Source: Roseococcus sp. SYP-B2431
Lineage (GTDB): Bacteria > Pseudomonadota > Alphaproteobacteria > Acetobacterales > Acetobacteraceae
Direction of reading: 5' to 3'
Assembly (NCBI RefSeq): GCF_004336745.1
Contig: NZ_SJXD01000025.1
Span: 124,001 to 188,000 of the forward strand
DNA length: 64,000 nucleotides
Within the stretch, counting starts at the first letter, position 1. Each line of letters opens with the position of its first letter. The notes beneath the pieces are model-generated. The model had not been told where the DNA came from and searched no databases. It was given only the letters and a program-made list of their open reading frames with translations. Below, in pieces: positions 39,118 to 48,805 of this stretch. The position numbers and the translations under genes were made by a program.

Positions 39118-40499
39118 ACGCGCCGGTGCTCATTGCCGGGTTCACGCTGGGGCCCGTGGTGCATCGCGGCGGCATGGCGGTGCTGCGCGAGGTCACGCAT
39201 CCGGACCATCCCGGCCCGCTGCTGATGAAGATGCCCAAGCTCGCCGAGGGCGAGGACCCGGCGGCCATCGTCAGCTTCGAGATGGAGCAGATGATCCTGC
39301 CCCGCCTCACCGGCCCGCATGTCCCGAAGTGCTACGGCACCGGGCATGAGCCGACGCCCTGGATCGTCATGGAGCGCATCGGCGGCGGTTCGCTGCTGCC
39401 CATGCTGAAACGCCTGCCCCGGGGGGCGGACGAGGTCGCGGCGCTGGCCGCCGCGACGGCCGATGCGCTGGACGGGCTGCACCGCCAGGGCGTGGTCCAT
39501 TTGGACGTGAAGCCCTCGAACATCCTTCGCCGCGGGACCGAGGACGGGCCGATGGTGCTGGTGGATTTCGGCCTCTCCCGCGCCGCAATGCTGCCGGACC
39601 TGATGGAGGAGGAGTTCCGGCTGCCCTACGGGACCGCGCCCTATATGGCGCCCGAGCAGATCATGGGCATCCGCGGCGACCCGGCCTCGGATCTCTTCGC
39701 GCTGGGCGTGCTGATGTACTTCTTCGTCACCGGGCGGCGGCCCTTCGGCGACCCGCAGCGCATGGCGGAGCTGAAGGAGCGCATCTGGTCGGACCCGGTG
39801 CCGCCCCGCGCGCTCGCGCCGGAATGCCCGCCCTGGCTGCAGGAGGTGATCCTGCGCTGCCTGGAGCCCGCGCCGGAGCGCCGCCCCGCCAGCGCCGCCC
39901 AGCTCGCCTTCGACCTGCGGAACCCGGAGGCGGTGGCGCTCGGGCCCCGGGCGGAGAAGCTGCGACGCGATCCCTGGTCGAAGCGCATCCAGCGACGCTT
40001 CCACCCGGATTTCCAGCCGCAGCTCCGCCGCAAGGCGGCCGCCCTGCCGCAGCGCGACGCCCCCATCGTCGCCGTGGCGCTGGACCTCGACGACATGTCG
40101 AAGGAGATGTCCGCGGCGCTGCTGGACATGGTGGCGCGCCTGCTGGCCATCCGGCCGAATGCGCGGGTGGCCTGCCTCAACGTGCTGCGCACCAACCTGC
40201 TGCGGCCCGACAACACCCTCGACCGCGAGGGCCGCAACAAGCACGTGCAGCGGCTGCTGGAGCTGCGTCACTGGTCCGCGCCGCTGGCCCTGCCGGAATA
40301 CCGCCTGACGCATCACGTGCTGGAGGCGGTGAGCGCGGGCGGCGCCATCCTGGAATACGCCTCGCAGAACCGGGTAGACCATCTGATCCTGGGCGCCAAG
40401 GCGGGCGGGATCACGCAGCGCGTGCTGGGCAGCATCCCGGCCGAGGTGGCGCGGGATGCGCCCTGCTCGGTGACGATCGTGCGGGTTCGCGAGTTCTGA
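39114..40499 (+). CDS. Serine/threonine protein kinase fused to a UspA domain
   Basis: 461 aa, two domains. Residues ~1-290 form a Hanks-type kinase: Lys39 in LLMKMP, catalytic loop HLDVKPSN (129-136), DFG (151-153), APEQ (179-182) and PASDLFALGVLMYFFVTG. The glycine loop (VHRGGM) is abbreviated. Residues ~320-461 form a universal stress protein domain with the ATP-binding ending GAKAGGITQRVLGSIPAEVA. No transmembrane segment, so cytoplasmic. The UspA domain may sense ATP or stress and control kinase output (inference). Start ATG 39114 overlaps the phosphoesterase stop. Confidence 0.9.
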   Translation: MNAPVLIAGFTLGPVVHRGGMAVLREVTHPDHPGPLLMKMPKLAEGEDPAAIVSFEMEQMILPRLTGPHVPKCYGTGHEPTPWIVMERIGGGSLLPMLKRLPRGADEVAALAAATADALDGLHRQGVVHLDVKPSNILRRGTEDGPMVLVDFGLSRAAMLPDLMEEEFRLPYGTAPYMAPEQIMGIRGDPASDLFALGVLMYFFVTGRRPFGDPQRMAELKERIWSDPVPPRALAPECPPWLQEVILRCLEPAPERRPASAAQLAFDLRNPEAVALGPRAEKLRRDPWSKRIQRRFHPDFQPQLRRKAAALPQRDAPIVAVALDLDDMSKEMSAALLDMVARLLAIRPNARVACLNVLRTNLLRPDNTLDREGRNKHVQRLLELRHWSAPLALPEYRLTHHVLEAVSAGGAILEYASQNRVDHLILGAKAGGITQRVLGSIPAEVARDAPCSVTIVRVREF

Positions 40500-40524
40500 G
40501 GCGCCGGCGCGCGCCCTCCACGTC

Positions 40525-41244
40525 TCAGGCCCTGGAGGGGGGGCGCAGCACCTTGTCACGGTAGTTGCAATACGGCTCGGCCTGGCAGCGCCAGCATTCA
40601 GGCAGGCGCGCCTTGCAGATGTAGCGCCCGTGCAGGATCAGCCAGTGGTGGGAGTCGCGCAGCAGCTCGGGCGGGATGCGCCTGACGAGGCCGTCCTCCA
40701 CCTCGCGCACGTTCTTGCCCGGCGCCAGGCCGGTGCGGTTGCCGAGGCGGAAGATATGCGTGTCCACCGCCATGGTGGGCTCGCCGAACATCACGTTCAG
40801 CACGACATTGGCCGTCTTGCGGCCGACGCCCGGCAGGGCCTCCAGGGAGGCGCGGTCGCGCGGGACCTCGCCGCCATGCCGCTCCACCAGCATCTGCGAG
40901 AGCGCCGCGACATTCCTCGCCTTCCCCTGCCAGAGCCCGATCCGCCGGATGAGCTGGCCGATCCCCTCGGCGCCGAGCGCGGCCATGGCGGCCGGGGTGG
41001 GGGCCGCGGCGAAAAGGCCGGGCGTCACCTTGTTCACCATGGCGTCGGTCGCCTGGGCCGACATCACCACGGCGACCAGTAGCGAGAAGGCGTCGGTGTA
41101 GAGAAGCTCGGTCTCCGGCTCCGGATTCGCCTGCGCGATAGCGCGGATGAAGAGGGCGACCTGCTCGCGCGACATCAGCCGGGCGCGGCGCGGCTCGGTG
41201 GCCGAACCATGAAGAGGTCTTGGGGTTTTCACGTCGGGAATCAT
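40525..41244 (-). CDS. nth: Endonuclease III (DNA glycosylase/AP lyase)
   Basis: 239 aa. Base-excision repair enzyme removing oxidised pyrimidines. The helix-hairpin-helix LPGVGRKTANVVL contains the catalytic Lys, VDTHIFRLGNR the catalytic Asp, and the 4Fe-4S ligands follow the C-x6-C-x2-C-x5-C spacing (CKARLPECWRCQAEPYC). Start at ATG 41244 is provisional; Met at 41175 would give 216 aa, closer to E. coli. The gene diverges from the DUF2244 gene 17 bases away. Confidence 0.94.
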   Translation of the reverse strand: MIPDVKTPRPLHGSATEPRRARLMSREQVALFIRAIAQANPEPETELLYTDAFSLLVAVVMSAQATDAMVNKVTPGLFAAAPTPAAMAALGAEGIGQLIRRIGLWQGKARNVAALSQMLVERHGGEVPRDRASLEALPGVGRKTANVVLNVMFGEPTMAVDTHIFRLGNRTGLAPGKNVREVEDGLVRRIPPELLRDSHHWLILHGRYICKARLPECWRCQAEPYCNYRDKVLRPPSRA

Positions 41245-41260
41245 CCTATCTGATGCATCG

Positions 41261-41743
41261 ATGCCCGAAAGCCCCACCCTCTTCGAGGCCCGCTCGGCGC
41301 CGCTCGCCAGCCTGGACGCGCGCGGCTTCCGCATGCTGGCGGGGTTGCTGCTGCTGGGCTTCACCTTCAGCGGAACGGTCGTGATGCTCATGGGCGCCTG
41401 GCCCGTGACGGCCTTCGCCGGGGCGGAGACGGCGCTCGTCATCGGCCTGCTGGCCCTCTACCGCGCCTGGGCGCGCGGCAGCGGCGAGACGGTGACCCTG
41501 ACGGAAGGGCGACTGACCGTCCGCCGGTGCGAGGGGCGCCGGCGGGAGGAGGCGAGCTTCGATCCCTTCTGGGCGCGGCTGCGCTGGCAGGGGGCACGGC
41601 TCTTCATCCGGCAGCGGCGCGACGTCATCGAGATCGGCCGCTTCCTGGCGCCGGAGGAGCGGGAGGATCTTGCCCGCGTGCTGGAGGCGGTGCTTCGGCG
41701 CTACCGGGAGCCGGTCTTCGACAATCCGCAGCTCCGGGGCTAA
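41261..41743 (+). CDS. DUF2244 membrane protein
   Basis: 160 aa. Two close hydrophobic segments (residues ~26-45 and ~47-66) are followed by a soluble beta-rich part: [38 protein letters not shown]. This matches the alphaproteobacterial DUF2244 family of unknown function. No marked ribosome binding site. gpmI starts 34 bases downstream on the same strand. Confidence 0.82.
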   Translation: MPESPTLFEARSAPLASLDARGFRMLAGLLLLGFTFSGTVVMLMGAWPVTAFAGAETALVIGLLALYRAWARGSGETVTLTEGRLTVRRCEGRRREEASFDPFWARLRWQGARLFIRQRRDVIEIGRFLAPEEREDLARVLEAVLRRYREPVFDNPQLRG

Positions 41744-41777
41744 ACCGGCGCCTTCCTTCGTTGCGTCCAGGATCGCC

Positions 41778-44297
41778 ATGCCCGTTCCCAAACCCGTCAT
41801 GCTTGTCATTCTGGATGGCTGGGGTTGGCGGGAGGAGGTGACGGACAACGCCGTCCTTCAGGCGAGGACGCCGAATTTCGACCGGCTCTGGGCGGAATGC
41901 CCGCATGCCTTCCTGAAGCCCTCGGGCCATGACGTGGGCCTGCCGGACGGGCAGATGGGCAATAGCGAGGTCGGGCACCTGAACATCGGCGCGGGGCGCG
42001 TGGTGATGCAGGACCTGCCGCGCATCGACACGTCGATCCAGGACGGTTCGATGGCGCGGATGGCGCCGCTGACCGACTTCATCGCGAAGATGAAGGCGAG
42101 CGGCGGCACGGTGCATCTGGCCGGCCTCGTCTCGGGCGGCGGCGTGCACAGCCACCAGCGGCACGCGGTGGCCCTGGCGAGGATCCTGGCCGGGGCCGGC
42201 ATCAAGGTCGCCATCCATGCGCTCACCGACGGGCGCGACACGGCGCCGCGCTCAGCGCCGGACTTCGTCGCCGAGCTCGAGGCCGGCCTGCCCGAAGGCG
42301 CGCGGATCGCCACCGTGATCGGCCGCTACTTCGCCATGGACCGCGACAACCGCTGGGAGCGCGTCTCCAAGGCCTGGTCGGCGATCGCGCTGGGGCAGGG
42401 CGAGGCGGCGGCGCCCGATGCCCGGGCCGCCATCAAGGCCGCCCACGACAAGGATGTGACCGACGAGTTCATCCCGGCCACCGTCATCGGCGACTACGCC
42501 GGCATGAAGGACGGCGACGGCCTCCTGTCCTTCAACTTCCGCGCCGACCGCGTGCGCGAGATCCTGGCCGCCCTCCTCGACCCGGCGTTCCAGGGCTTCG
42601 AGCGGCCGAAGCGGGTGAAGCTCGCCGCCGCGCTGGGCATGACCCAGTATTCGACCGAGCTGAACCATCTGCTGGGCACGCTCTTCCCGCCGCAATCCAT
42701 GGAGGACATCCTGGGCGCGGCGGTCAGCAAGGCGGGCCGCAGGCAACTCCGCATGGCCGAGACCGAGAAATATCCGCACGTCACCTATTTCCTGAACGGC
42801 GGCGAGGAGACGCCCTATCCGGGCGAGTCGCGCATCATGGTCGCCTCGCCCAAGGTCGCGACCTACGACCTGCAGCCTGAGATGAGCGCGCCGGAGCTGA
42901 CGGAGAAGGCGGTCGCCGCCATCCGCGCGGGCGAGCAGGATCTAATCGTCCTGAACTTCGCCAATGCCGACATGGTGGGCCATTCCGGTGTCCTGACCGC
43001 GGCCATCCGGGCCTGCGAAGCGGTGGATACCGGGCTTGGCGCCATCGCCGACGCGGTCCGCGAGGCCGGCGGCGCGCTGCTCTTCACGGCCGACCACGGC
43101 AATGCCGAGCTCATGAAGGATCCTGCGACCGGCGGCCCGCACACGGCGCACACCACCAATCCCGTGCCGGTCGTGCTCATGGGCGGGCCGGCCGGCGCGA
43201 AGCTCCATGACGGCCGGCTCGCCGACCTCGCGCCGACGCTGCTTCAGCTCATGGGCCTGCCGCAGCCCGCCGCCATGACCGGGGCCAGCCTGTTGGCCCG
43301 ATGCGCGGCCCATGCCACATCTTCCGCCAGGATTTCGAGGGGTGAGGGCATGGCGTTGCGCGTGGCGGTCCAGATGGACCCGATGGAGAGCATCGGCATC
43401 GATGGCGACAGCACCTTCGCCCTGATGCTGGAGGCCCAGGCGCGCGGCCATGCGCTCTGGCACTACCATGTGAAGCATCTCTCGATGGAGGCCGGGCGTG
43501 TCGTCGCCCATGGCCATCCGGTCGAGGTGCGGCGCGAGCGCGGCAACCACTTCACCTTCGGTGCGCCGGTAGAGCTCGATCTCGCGAGGGACGTGGACGT
43601 GGTGCTGATGCGGCAGGACCCGCCCTTCGACATGGCCTATATCACGGCCACGCACCTGCTGGAGCACATCCACCCGAAGACGCTGGTGGTGAACGACCCC
43701 GCCAGCGTGCGCAACGCGCCGGAAAAGCTCTTCGTCCTGAAGTTCCCCGAACTGATGCCGGAAACGCTGGTGTCCTCGGACGTGCGGGAGATCCGCAAAT
43801 TCCGGGAAAAGCATGGCGACATCATCCTCAAGCCGCTCTTCGGCAATGGCGGCGCGGGCGTCTTCCACCTGCGGCCCGACGATTCCAACCTGAACTCGCT
43901 GCTGGAGATGTTCACCGAGCGCTCGCGCGAGCCGCTGATGGTGCAGAAATATTTGCCCTCCGTGCGGCAGGGCGACAAGCGCGTGATCCTGGTGGACGGC
44001 GTAGCCATGGGCGGCATCAACCGCGTGCCGGCCGAGGGCGAGGCGCGCAGCAACATGCATGTCGGCGGGCGGCCGGAGAAGACGGTGCTGACCGACCGCG
44101 AGAGGGAAATCTGCGAGCGCATCGGGCCGGAGCTGAAGGCGCGCGGGCTGATCTTCGTGGGCATCGACGTGATCGGCGGGCACCTGACCGAGATCAACGT
44201 GACCTCGCCGACGGGGCTGCAGGAGCTGGCGCGCTTCGACGGGGTGCATCTGGAAAAGGCGATCTGGGACGCGATCGAGGAGAAGAAGCGGGGGTGA
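41778..44297 (+). CDS. gpmI: Cofactor-independent phosphoglycerate mutase in one open frame with glutathione synthetase
   Basis: 839 codons uninterrupted. Residues 1-~505: iPGM, interconverting 3- and 2-phosphoglycerate, with VILDGWGW, phosphoserine Ser63 in [25 protein letters not shown] and metal site [10 protein letters not shown]. This part ends near MTGASLL. A ~19-residue linker (about 506-524) leads into residues 525-839, a full glutathione synthetase. gshB has its own ATG at 43350 with a GAGG-rich leader, so two proteins may be made as well as, or instead of, a fusion. The start ATG 41778 begins [14 protein letters not shown]. Confidence 0.85.
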   Translation: MPVPKPVMLVILDGWGWREEVTDNAVLQARTPNFDRLWAECPHAFLKPSGHDVGLPDGQMGNSEVGHLNIGAGRVVMQDLPRIDTSIQDGSMARMAPLTDFIAKMKASGGTVHLAGLVSGGGVHSHQRHAVALARILAGAGIKVAIHALTDGRDTAPRSAPDFVAELEAGLPEGARIATVIGRYFAMDRDNRWERVSKAWSAIALGQGEAAAPDARAAIKAAHDKDVTDEFIPATVIGDYAGMKDGDGLLSFNFRADRVREILAALLDPAFQGFERPKRVKLAAALGMTQYSTELNHLLGTLFPPQSMEDILGAAVSKAGRRQLRMAETEKYPHVTYFLNGGEETPYPGESRIMVASPKVATYDLQPEMSAPELTEKAVAAIRAGEQDLIVLNFANADMVGHSGVLTAAIRACEAVDTGLGAIADAVREAGGALLFTADHGNAELMKDPATGGPHTAHTTNPVPVVLMGGPAGAKLHDGRLADLAPTLLQLMGLPQPAAMTGASLLARCAAHATSSARISRGEGMALRVAVQMDPMESIGIDGDSTFALMLEAQARGHALWHYHVKHLSMEAGRVVAHGHPVEVRRERGNHFTFGAPVELDLARDVDVVLMRQDPPFDMAYITATHLLEHIHPKTLVVNDPASVRNAPEKLFVLKFPELMPETLVSSDVREIRKFREKHGDIILKPLFGNGGAGVFHLRPDDSNLNSLLEMFTERSREPLMVQKYLPSVRQGDKRVILVDGVAMGGINRVPAEGEARSNMHVGGRPEKTVLTDREREICERIGPELKARGLIFVGIDVIGGHLTEINVTSPTGLQELARFDGVHLEKAIWDAIEEKKRG
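43350..44297 (+). CDS. gshB: Glutathione synthetase (internal start within the gpmI frame)
   Basis: 315 aa if begun at ATG 43350 ([15 protein letters not shown]), the normal GshB length; E. coli has 316. It ligates glycine to gamma-glutamylcysteine using ATP. ATP-grasp features include [34 protein letters not shown] and [16 protein letters not shown]. Upstream is GAGGGGTGAGGGC, a fair ribosome binding site, supporting independent translation. In the same frame as gpmI with no stop between. The neighbour gene linking to gcvTHP and GSTs suits glutathione demand, though not by operon. Confidence 0.85.
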   Translation: MALRVAVQMDPMESIGIDGDSTFALMLEAQARGHALWHYHVKHLSMEAGRVVAHGHPVEVRRERGNHFTFGAPVELDLARDVDVVLMRQDPPFDMAYITATHLLEHIHPKTLVVNDPASVRNAPEKLFVLKFPELMPETLVSSDVREIRKFREKHGDIILKPLFGNGGAGVFHLRPDDSNLNSLLEMFTERSREPLMVQKYLPSVRQGDKRVILVDGVAMGGINRVPAEGEARSNMHVGGRPEKTVLTDREREICERIGPELKARGLIFVGIDVIGGHLTEINVTSPTGLQELARFDGVHLEKAIWDAIEEKKRG

Positions 44298-44510
44298 GGC
44301 GAGGGCACGGGCGGCCGCTCCGCGCCCGGCCGTTCCTCTGGTCCGCCGCCTGGGAAGCCCCGCCCGTTCAGTCAGATGTTGGGCGAACGCACACCGGAGG
44401 GCAGATCGGTGCTGGACGAGACGCTGCCCATTCCCCCTCGATCGCAGGACTTCCGCCTGCCCTAACGCGGCGACGCCCGGCGCGGGCCGAGGCAGCCAGG
44501 CGAAGCCTGA

Positions 44511-45398
44511 TCAGAGGGTAACGCTACCCTCGAACATCCAGACGCAGCCGCCGCCGACGGTGGCGCGGATCCCCTTGGGCGTGCGGCGTGCGGCCGCGCG
44601 GAGCAGGCTCGGCCGCCCCATTTCGACGCCCTGCGCGATATCCCAGGCGCCGCTCTCGGCGCCGCTGAGATGCAGCAGGAAGCCGGCCAGCGGCGTGGCC
44701 GCGCTGCCGGTGGCGGGATCTTCCCAGGTGCCGGCGAGCGGCGAGAACATGCGCGTGCGCAGCCCGGTGCCCTCCGGCCGGTAGAGATAGACGGACAGCT
44801 TGCCGCCGAGCTCCGGATGCGCGGCCACGGCGCGGCGGAAGGCGCCGAGGTCGGGCGAGGCGGCCGCCATCGCCTCCGGCGTCACCTCGAAGAGCAGGCG
44901 GGCATTGCCCCCGTCGCTGGCCAGCGTCGGCTGATGGCGCGCGGTGACGATGCCTTGGGGCGCGATGCCGGCGCAGGCGGCGGCCAGCGCGACCGGCAGC
45001 TCCCCGCCCAGCTTCAGCGCCTGCGGCGCGGCCACGATGGCGCTGGTCAAGGCGCCGGCGGCGTCGCGCTCCAACCGGATCGTGACCAGCCCGCCCAGCT
45101 CCTCGAAGCGCAGCATGTTGTCCTTCGCGCGATCCGCCAGCACATAGGCGGTGCCGACGTTGGGATGGCCTGCGAAGGGCATCTCCGCCGTGCGGTGGAA
45201 AATGCGCACGCGCGCGGTGTTCACCGGGTCGGCCGGCGGCAGGACGAAGGTCGTCTCGCTGTAGTTCATCTCGGCCGCGAGCGACTGCATCTCACCATCC
45301 GTCATCCCGCGCGCGTCCGGAAAGACGGCGAGCTGGTTGCCGCCGAAGCGGCGGTCGGTGAAGACGTCGAGGGTGACGTAGCGGAAGTGGCGGCTCAT
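44511..45398 (-). CDS. PhzF family isomerase/epimerase-like protein
   Basis: 295 aa. PhzF fold: an opening FRYVTLDVFTDRRFGGNQLAVF, catalytic-Glu segment AAEMNYSETTFVLPP, MPFAGHPNVGTAYVLAD, and the second-half EDPATGSAATPLAGFLL. PhzF of phenazine synthesis isomerises a dihydro-anthranilate; most bacterial relatives (YddE-like) have unknown substrates. No phenazine genes are nearby, so phenazine production is not implied. Confidence 0.9.
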   Translation of the reverse strand: MSRHFRYVTLDVFTDRRFGGNQLAVFPDARGMTDGEMQSLAAEMNYSETTFVLPPADPVNTARVRIFHRTAEMPFAGHPNVGTAYVLADRAKDNMLRFEELGGLVTIRLERDAAGALTSAIVAAPQALKLGGELPVALAAACAGIAPQGIVTARHQPTLASDGGNARLLFEVTPEAMAAASPDLGAFRRAVAAHPELGGKLSVYLYRPEGTGLRTRMFSPLAGTWEDPATGSAATPLAGFLLHLSGAESGAWDIAQGVEMGRPSLLRAAARRTPKGIRATVGGGCVWMFEGSVTL

Positions 45399-45451
45399 GG
45401 CGGCGAGGCTAGGGCGTTTCAGGCCCCGTGTCTGCCTGCCACCGCGGCGTC

Positions 45452-46264
45452 TCAGAGCGCAAGTTCGACCAGCACCGGCACGTGGTCGCTGGCGCGCTCC
45501 CAGCCACGGGCGGATTTGAGGATCTGATGACGCGCCAGGCTCCCCTCAAGGTCGGGGCTGACCCAGACGTGGTCCAGGCGCCGGCCGCGATCGGCCGCCT
45601 CCCAGTCCTTCGCGCGGTAGGACCACCACGTGTAGAGCTTCTGGTCCGCGGGCACGAAGTGGCGCAGCGCGTCGACCCAGTTGGCGGCCTGCTGCCACCT
45701 GGTCAGCGCCTCGACCTCGACGGGCGTGTGCGAGACGATCTTCAGCAACTGCTTGTGCGACCACACGTCGTGCTCAAGCGGCGCGATGTTGAGGTCGCCC
45801 ACGAGGATGGAGCGCTTCGCCTCGCCATGGCTCCGGAACCAGGCGGTGGCCTCGGCGACGAAGTCGAGCTTGTGGCCGAACTTCACGTTGAGCTCGCGGT
45901 CGGGGATGTCCCCGCCGGCGGGGACATAGAAGTCGTGCAGGTCGATGGGGCCGCCCGGCGCGTCGAGCGTGACGCCGACATGGCGGCAGTCGCCCTTCAT
46001 GCACCAGTCGGGATCGCTGCCGCGATGGGTGAACGGGATGCGCGAGAGGATCGCGACGCCGTTGTAGCCCTTCATCCCCTTGGCGGCGACGTGCTCGAAG
46101 CCGAGCGCCTTGATGTCCTCATGCGGGAAGTGCTCGTCCGGGCACTTGGTCTCCTGCAGGCAGAGGACATCGGGCCGCAGCTGCGCGTCCAGCTCCCTGA
46201 GAAGGGGGAGCCGGAGGCGGACGGAGTTGATGTTCCAGGTCGCGACCCGGAGGGAACGGCTCAA
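45452..46264 (-). CDS. xth: Exodeoxyribonuclease III (AP endonuclease)
   Basis: 270 aa, ExoA/XthA-like endonuclease/exonuclease/phosphatase fold. Motifs in order: WNINSVRLRLPLL, LCLQETKCPDE (Glu metal ligand), VGDLNIAPLEHDVW (catalytic Asp/Asn), RLDHVWVSPDL and SDHVPVLVEL (catalytic Asp-His). It cuts DNA at abasic sites. It is 3 bases downstream of the FAH-family gene on the same strand, probably co-transcribed. Confidence 0.93.
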   Translation of the reverse strand: MSRSLRVATWNINSVRLRLPLLRELDAQLRPDVLCLQETKCPDEHFPHEDIKALGFEHVAAKGMKGYNGVAILSRIPFTHRGSDPDWCMKGDCRHVGVTLDAPGGPIDLHDFYVPAGGDIPDRELNVKFGHKLDFVAEATAWFRSHGEAKRSILVGDLNIAPLEHDVWSHKQLLKIVSHTPVEVEALTRWQQAANWVDALRHFVPADQKLYTWWSYRAKDWEAADRGRRLDHVWVSPDLEGSLARHQILKSARGWERASDHVPVLVELAL

Positions 46265-46267
46265 GAC

Positions 46268-46954
46268 TCAGACGATCCTGGTCTTCACCTCGCCGACGCC
46301 CTCGACGAAGCCTTCCAGCACGTCGCCCTTCACCACGGCGGCCACACCCTCGGGCGTGCCGGTCATGATGAGGTCGCCGGGCTGCAGCTCCACCAGCTCG
46401 GAGAGGTTGGCGATCACCTCGGGCACCGACCAGATCAGCTTGGAGAGGTCGGAGGTCTGCGTGACCTTGCCGTTCACCTTGAGCTCGATCTTGCCCTTGG
46501 AGGGGTCGACGCCGGCCGCGGGGATCAGGTCGCCCATGGGCGCGGAAAGGTCGAAGCCCTTGCCCATGTCCCAGGGGCGGCCGGTCTTCTTGGCCTCGTT
46601 CTGGATGTCGCGGCGGGTCATGTCGAGGCCGGCGCAATAGCCCCAGACATGGCTCAGCGCATCGGCGATGGCGATGTTCTTGCCGCCCTTCCCGATGGCG
46701 ACGACCAGTTCCATCTCGTGATGCAGTGACTTCGTGACGCTCGGATAGGGCATGTCGGCCCCGCCGGTCACGATCGCGTCGAAGGGCTTGGTGAAGTAGA
46801 AGGGCGGCTCGCGGGTCGGATCGCTGCCCATCTCGATCGCGTGCTCGGCGTAGTTGCGGCCGACGCAGAAGATCCGGCGCACGGGAAAGAGATCGTTGCC
46901 GCCCTTCACGGGCACAGCGGAGGTAGCGGGCGGGGTGATCACGTAGTTGGGCAC
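46268..46954 (-). CDS. Fumarylacetoacetate hydrolase family protein
   Basis: 228 aa, the short FAH form (YcgM/FAHD1-like), which acts on acylpyruvates or oxaloacetate. [41 protein letters not shown] (metal-binding Glu residues) and [15 protein letters not shown] are clear. The start is GTG 46954, with AGGAG 8 bases before it; the frame stays open ~190 bases further upstream but that part is compositionally unconserved. Confidence 0.9.
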   Translation of the reverse strand: MPNYVITPPATSAVPVKGGNDLFPVRRIFCVGRNYAEHAIEMGSDPTREPPFYFTKPFDAIVTGGADMPYPSVTKSLHHEMELVVAIGKGGKNIAIADALSHVWGYCAGLDMTRRDIQNEAKKTGRPWDMGKGFDLSAPMGDLIPAAGVDPSKGKIELKVNGKVTQTSDLSKLIWSVPEVIANLSELVELQPGDLIMTGTPEGVAAVVKGDVLEGFVEGVGEVKTRIV

Positions 46955-47278
46955 GAGACGCTCCTGGACAGGTCCGGCGTCGCGTCTAAAGCAGAATGGC
47001 CCGGAGGGAAATCGGGGCTGGATTTGGCTATTGACCCGGCTTCGGACGGGATGACAGTTTCGCGGTCGCCGATGGGAACCGGCCGGGCTCCGGAAACGGA
47101 GTCTGGAACGCAAAGCGCCCGACCAGGGGGGTGGCCGGGCGCCCAACAGTTCACTTGCGATCGCAATGGTCGGGCGAGCCGATTAGGGGGAACCGGCGCG
47201 TCCTGCCGGTGGTTGAACCGCCACCGGCTTGGGAAGCATAGCCCAGCCTTAATCTCGACGCAAAGTCTATTCGCGCGC
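46955..47278. other. Intergenic region with hairpins
   Basis: No gene seen. It holds two inverted repeats: the terminator described separately (47114-47141) and GCCGGTGG (47205-47212) pairing with CCACCGGC (47221-47228) over 8 bases. The remainder is likely the promoter region for the FAH-family gene. Confidence 0.45.
47114..47141 (-). terminator. Intrinsic terminator, minus strand, after the PuuD-like gene
   Basis: On the minus strand GCGCCCGGCCA (11 bases) pairs with TGGTCGGGCGC (one G-T pair) over a CCCCCC loop and is followed by TTTGCG. The position is ~140 bases beyond the PuuD-like stop. Confidence 0.5.
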
Positions 47279-48052
47279 CTATTCGGCGGCCTGCCGCGCA
47301 TACCTCGTCTGCGACCAGGCCATGCAGGCCTCGCCGAACCGCTCGAAGATGCGGCGGCTGAATGCGTCGCTCTCCCAATCGTATTCGGGATGCCACTGCA
47401 CGCCCCAGGCATAGCCCCGGGCGTCGCGGACCTTCACGGCCTCCACGGTGCCGTCGGGCGCCCAGCCCATGGCCTCAAGCCTCGGCGCCAGCCGCTGCAC
47501 GCCCTGATTGTGCAGGGAATTGACGGGCACGATGGCCGCGCCGGCCAGCTCGTGCAGCATACCCTCGGGCGCGAGCCGGACGCCGTGGGCCTTGCCGGTG
47601 CGGACCGCCGGGATCGGCTGGTCGGAAGGGGTGGAATGGTCCATCCGGCTCGGCAGGTCCTGGATGCGCTGATCGAGGCTGCCGCCGAGCGCGACGTTCA
47701 GCTCCTGCATGCCCCGGCAGATCGCCAGCAACGGCACGCCCAGCTGAATCGCGGCGCGGATGAGCGGCAATGTCGTCGAATCGCGCCGCGGATCCTCGGG
47801 CGTGCCCTCGGCATGATCCGGGCCGTCGTAATGGCCGGGCCAGACGTTGCTGCGACTGCCGGTCAGGATCAGCCCGTCGAGCCGCGGCAGGATCTCGGGA
47901 GCCAGGGCCTCGCCGGCGGCGGGCAGGAGCACCGGAATCCCGCCGACCGGGCCCAGGACGACACGGACATAGCTGTCCGAGGCGGCATGGTTGGGCGTGT
48001 TGAAGACCCCGAAGGCCTTCACGCAGCAGGAGATGCCGATCAACGGTCTCAT
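47279..48052 (-). CDS. PuuD-like class I glutamine amidotransferase (gamma-glutamyl-GABA hydrolase family)
   Basis: 257 aa. The peptidase C26 fold begins RPLIGISCCVKAFGV. The nucleophile elbow is LLAICRGMQELNVALGG with the catalytic Cys, and GVQWHPEYD carries the His-x-Glu pair. Relatives hydrolyse gamma-glutamyl-GABA in putrescine breakdown or related gamma-glutamyl amides. No other Puu genes are present, so the substrate is open. Confidence 0.9.
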   Translation of the reverse strand: MRPLIGISCCVKAFGVFNTPNHAASDSYVRVVLGPVGGIPVLLPAAGEALAPEILPRLDGLILTGSRSNVWPGHYDGPDHAEGTPEDPRRDSTTLPLIRAAIQLGVPLLAICRGMQELNVALGGSLDQRIQDLPSRMDHSTPSDQPIPAVRTGKAHGVRLAPEGMLHELAGAAIVPVNSLHNQGVQRLAPRLEAMGWAPDGTVEAVKVRDARGYAWGVQWHPEYDWESDAFSRRIFERFGEACMAWSQTRYARQAAE

Positions 48053-48119
48053 AGGTGCAACAAACCAAGCGGCTGCGGCGGATTCAAGGCGGAATCAACG
48101 GCATGTGGAGGTTTTTTCA

Positions 48120-48743
48120 TCACCTCTGGTCAAGCTGCTCGCGAAAGCGTGGGTCGTTGAAGGCAAAGAGGAAGGGATCGAAGCGCTGTCCGGTCTCGAT
48201 CTGGGTCAGGGTGACGCGCGTGCTGCGGCCCTGCGCGTCCAGCACCACCCATTGCCGCAGAACCATCGGGTTCTCCTCTAGGATGAGGGTGATCCGGCCT
48301 TCGGCGGGCGCCGCCGTCCGGTAGACGGTGACGGCCAGCAGCCCGCGCGCCTGCTCCACGCCGGCCACCGTGACATCGCCGCTCAGGCGCAGGGGCGACC
48401 GCAGCAGCACGCTCAGCGGTGTGGAGGAGAGCGGCACCACGGTCGGCTGCCGCAGCTCGCGGTCGTAATGGAAGAACTGGTTGTCGGCCGCGATGAGCAG
48501 GGTGGGCTCCGGCGGGTCGTATTCGAAGCGCATGCGCGACGGGCGCCAGATCCAGGCCGTCCCCTCGGCCGAGCCGCCCCCCTGGGCCACTTGGAGGAAG
48601 CGGGCGCGGAAGGTGGTCAGCGTATTGAAATAGGCCTCGACGCGGCGGATCGCCTCGGCCTGGCCCTGCGGCGGCTGGCTTTGGGCCGAGGCCGAAATGG
48701 GAGCGAGGAGGGCGGGGGCGGCGAGAAGCTTGCGGCGGTTCAT
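48120..48743 (-). CDS. lolA: Outer-membrane lipoprotein carrier protein LolA
   Basis: 207 aa. A signal peptide (MNRRKLLAAPALLAPISASA) precedes an incomplete beta-barrel typical of LolA: VEAYFNTLTTFRARFLQVAQ, GTAWIWRPSRMRFEYDPPEP, LLIAADNQFFHYDRELRQ, with a C-terminal FDPFLFAFNDP. It ferries lipoproteins across the periplasm. Start ATG 48743. No LolB gene nearby, as in most alphaproteobacteria. Confidence 0.88.
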   Translation of the reverse strand: MNRRKLLAAPALLAPISASAQSQPPQGQAEAIRRVEAYFNTLTTFRARFLQVAQGGGSAEGTAWIWRPSRMRFEYDPPEPTLLIAADNQFFHYDRELRQPTVVPLSSTPLSVLLRSPLRLSGDVTVAGVEQARGLLAVTVYRTAAPAEGRITLILEENPMVLRQWVVLDAQGRSTRVTLTQIETGQRFDPFLFAFNDPRFREQLDQR

Positions 48744-48805
48744 CCCCTGTTTGTGGGGCCGCGCCAGGGCCAAAGAAAGGCCCGGACGTCGATTCGCGCT
48801 GCGAT

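Noticed and set aside
42942-44249. Minus-strand frame opposite gpmI-gshB
   Set aside because: Antisense shadow; both enzymes are intact on the plus strand.
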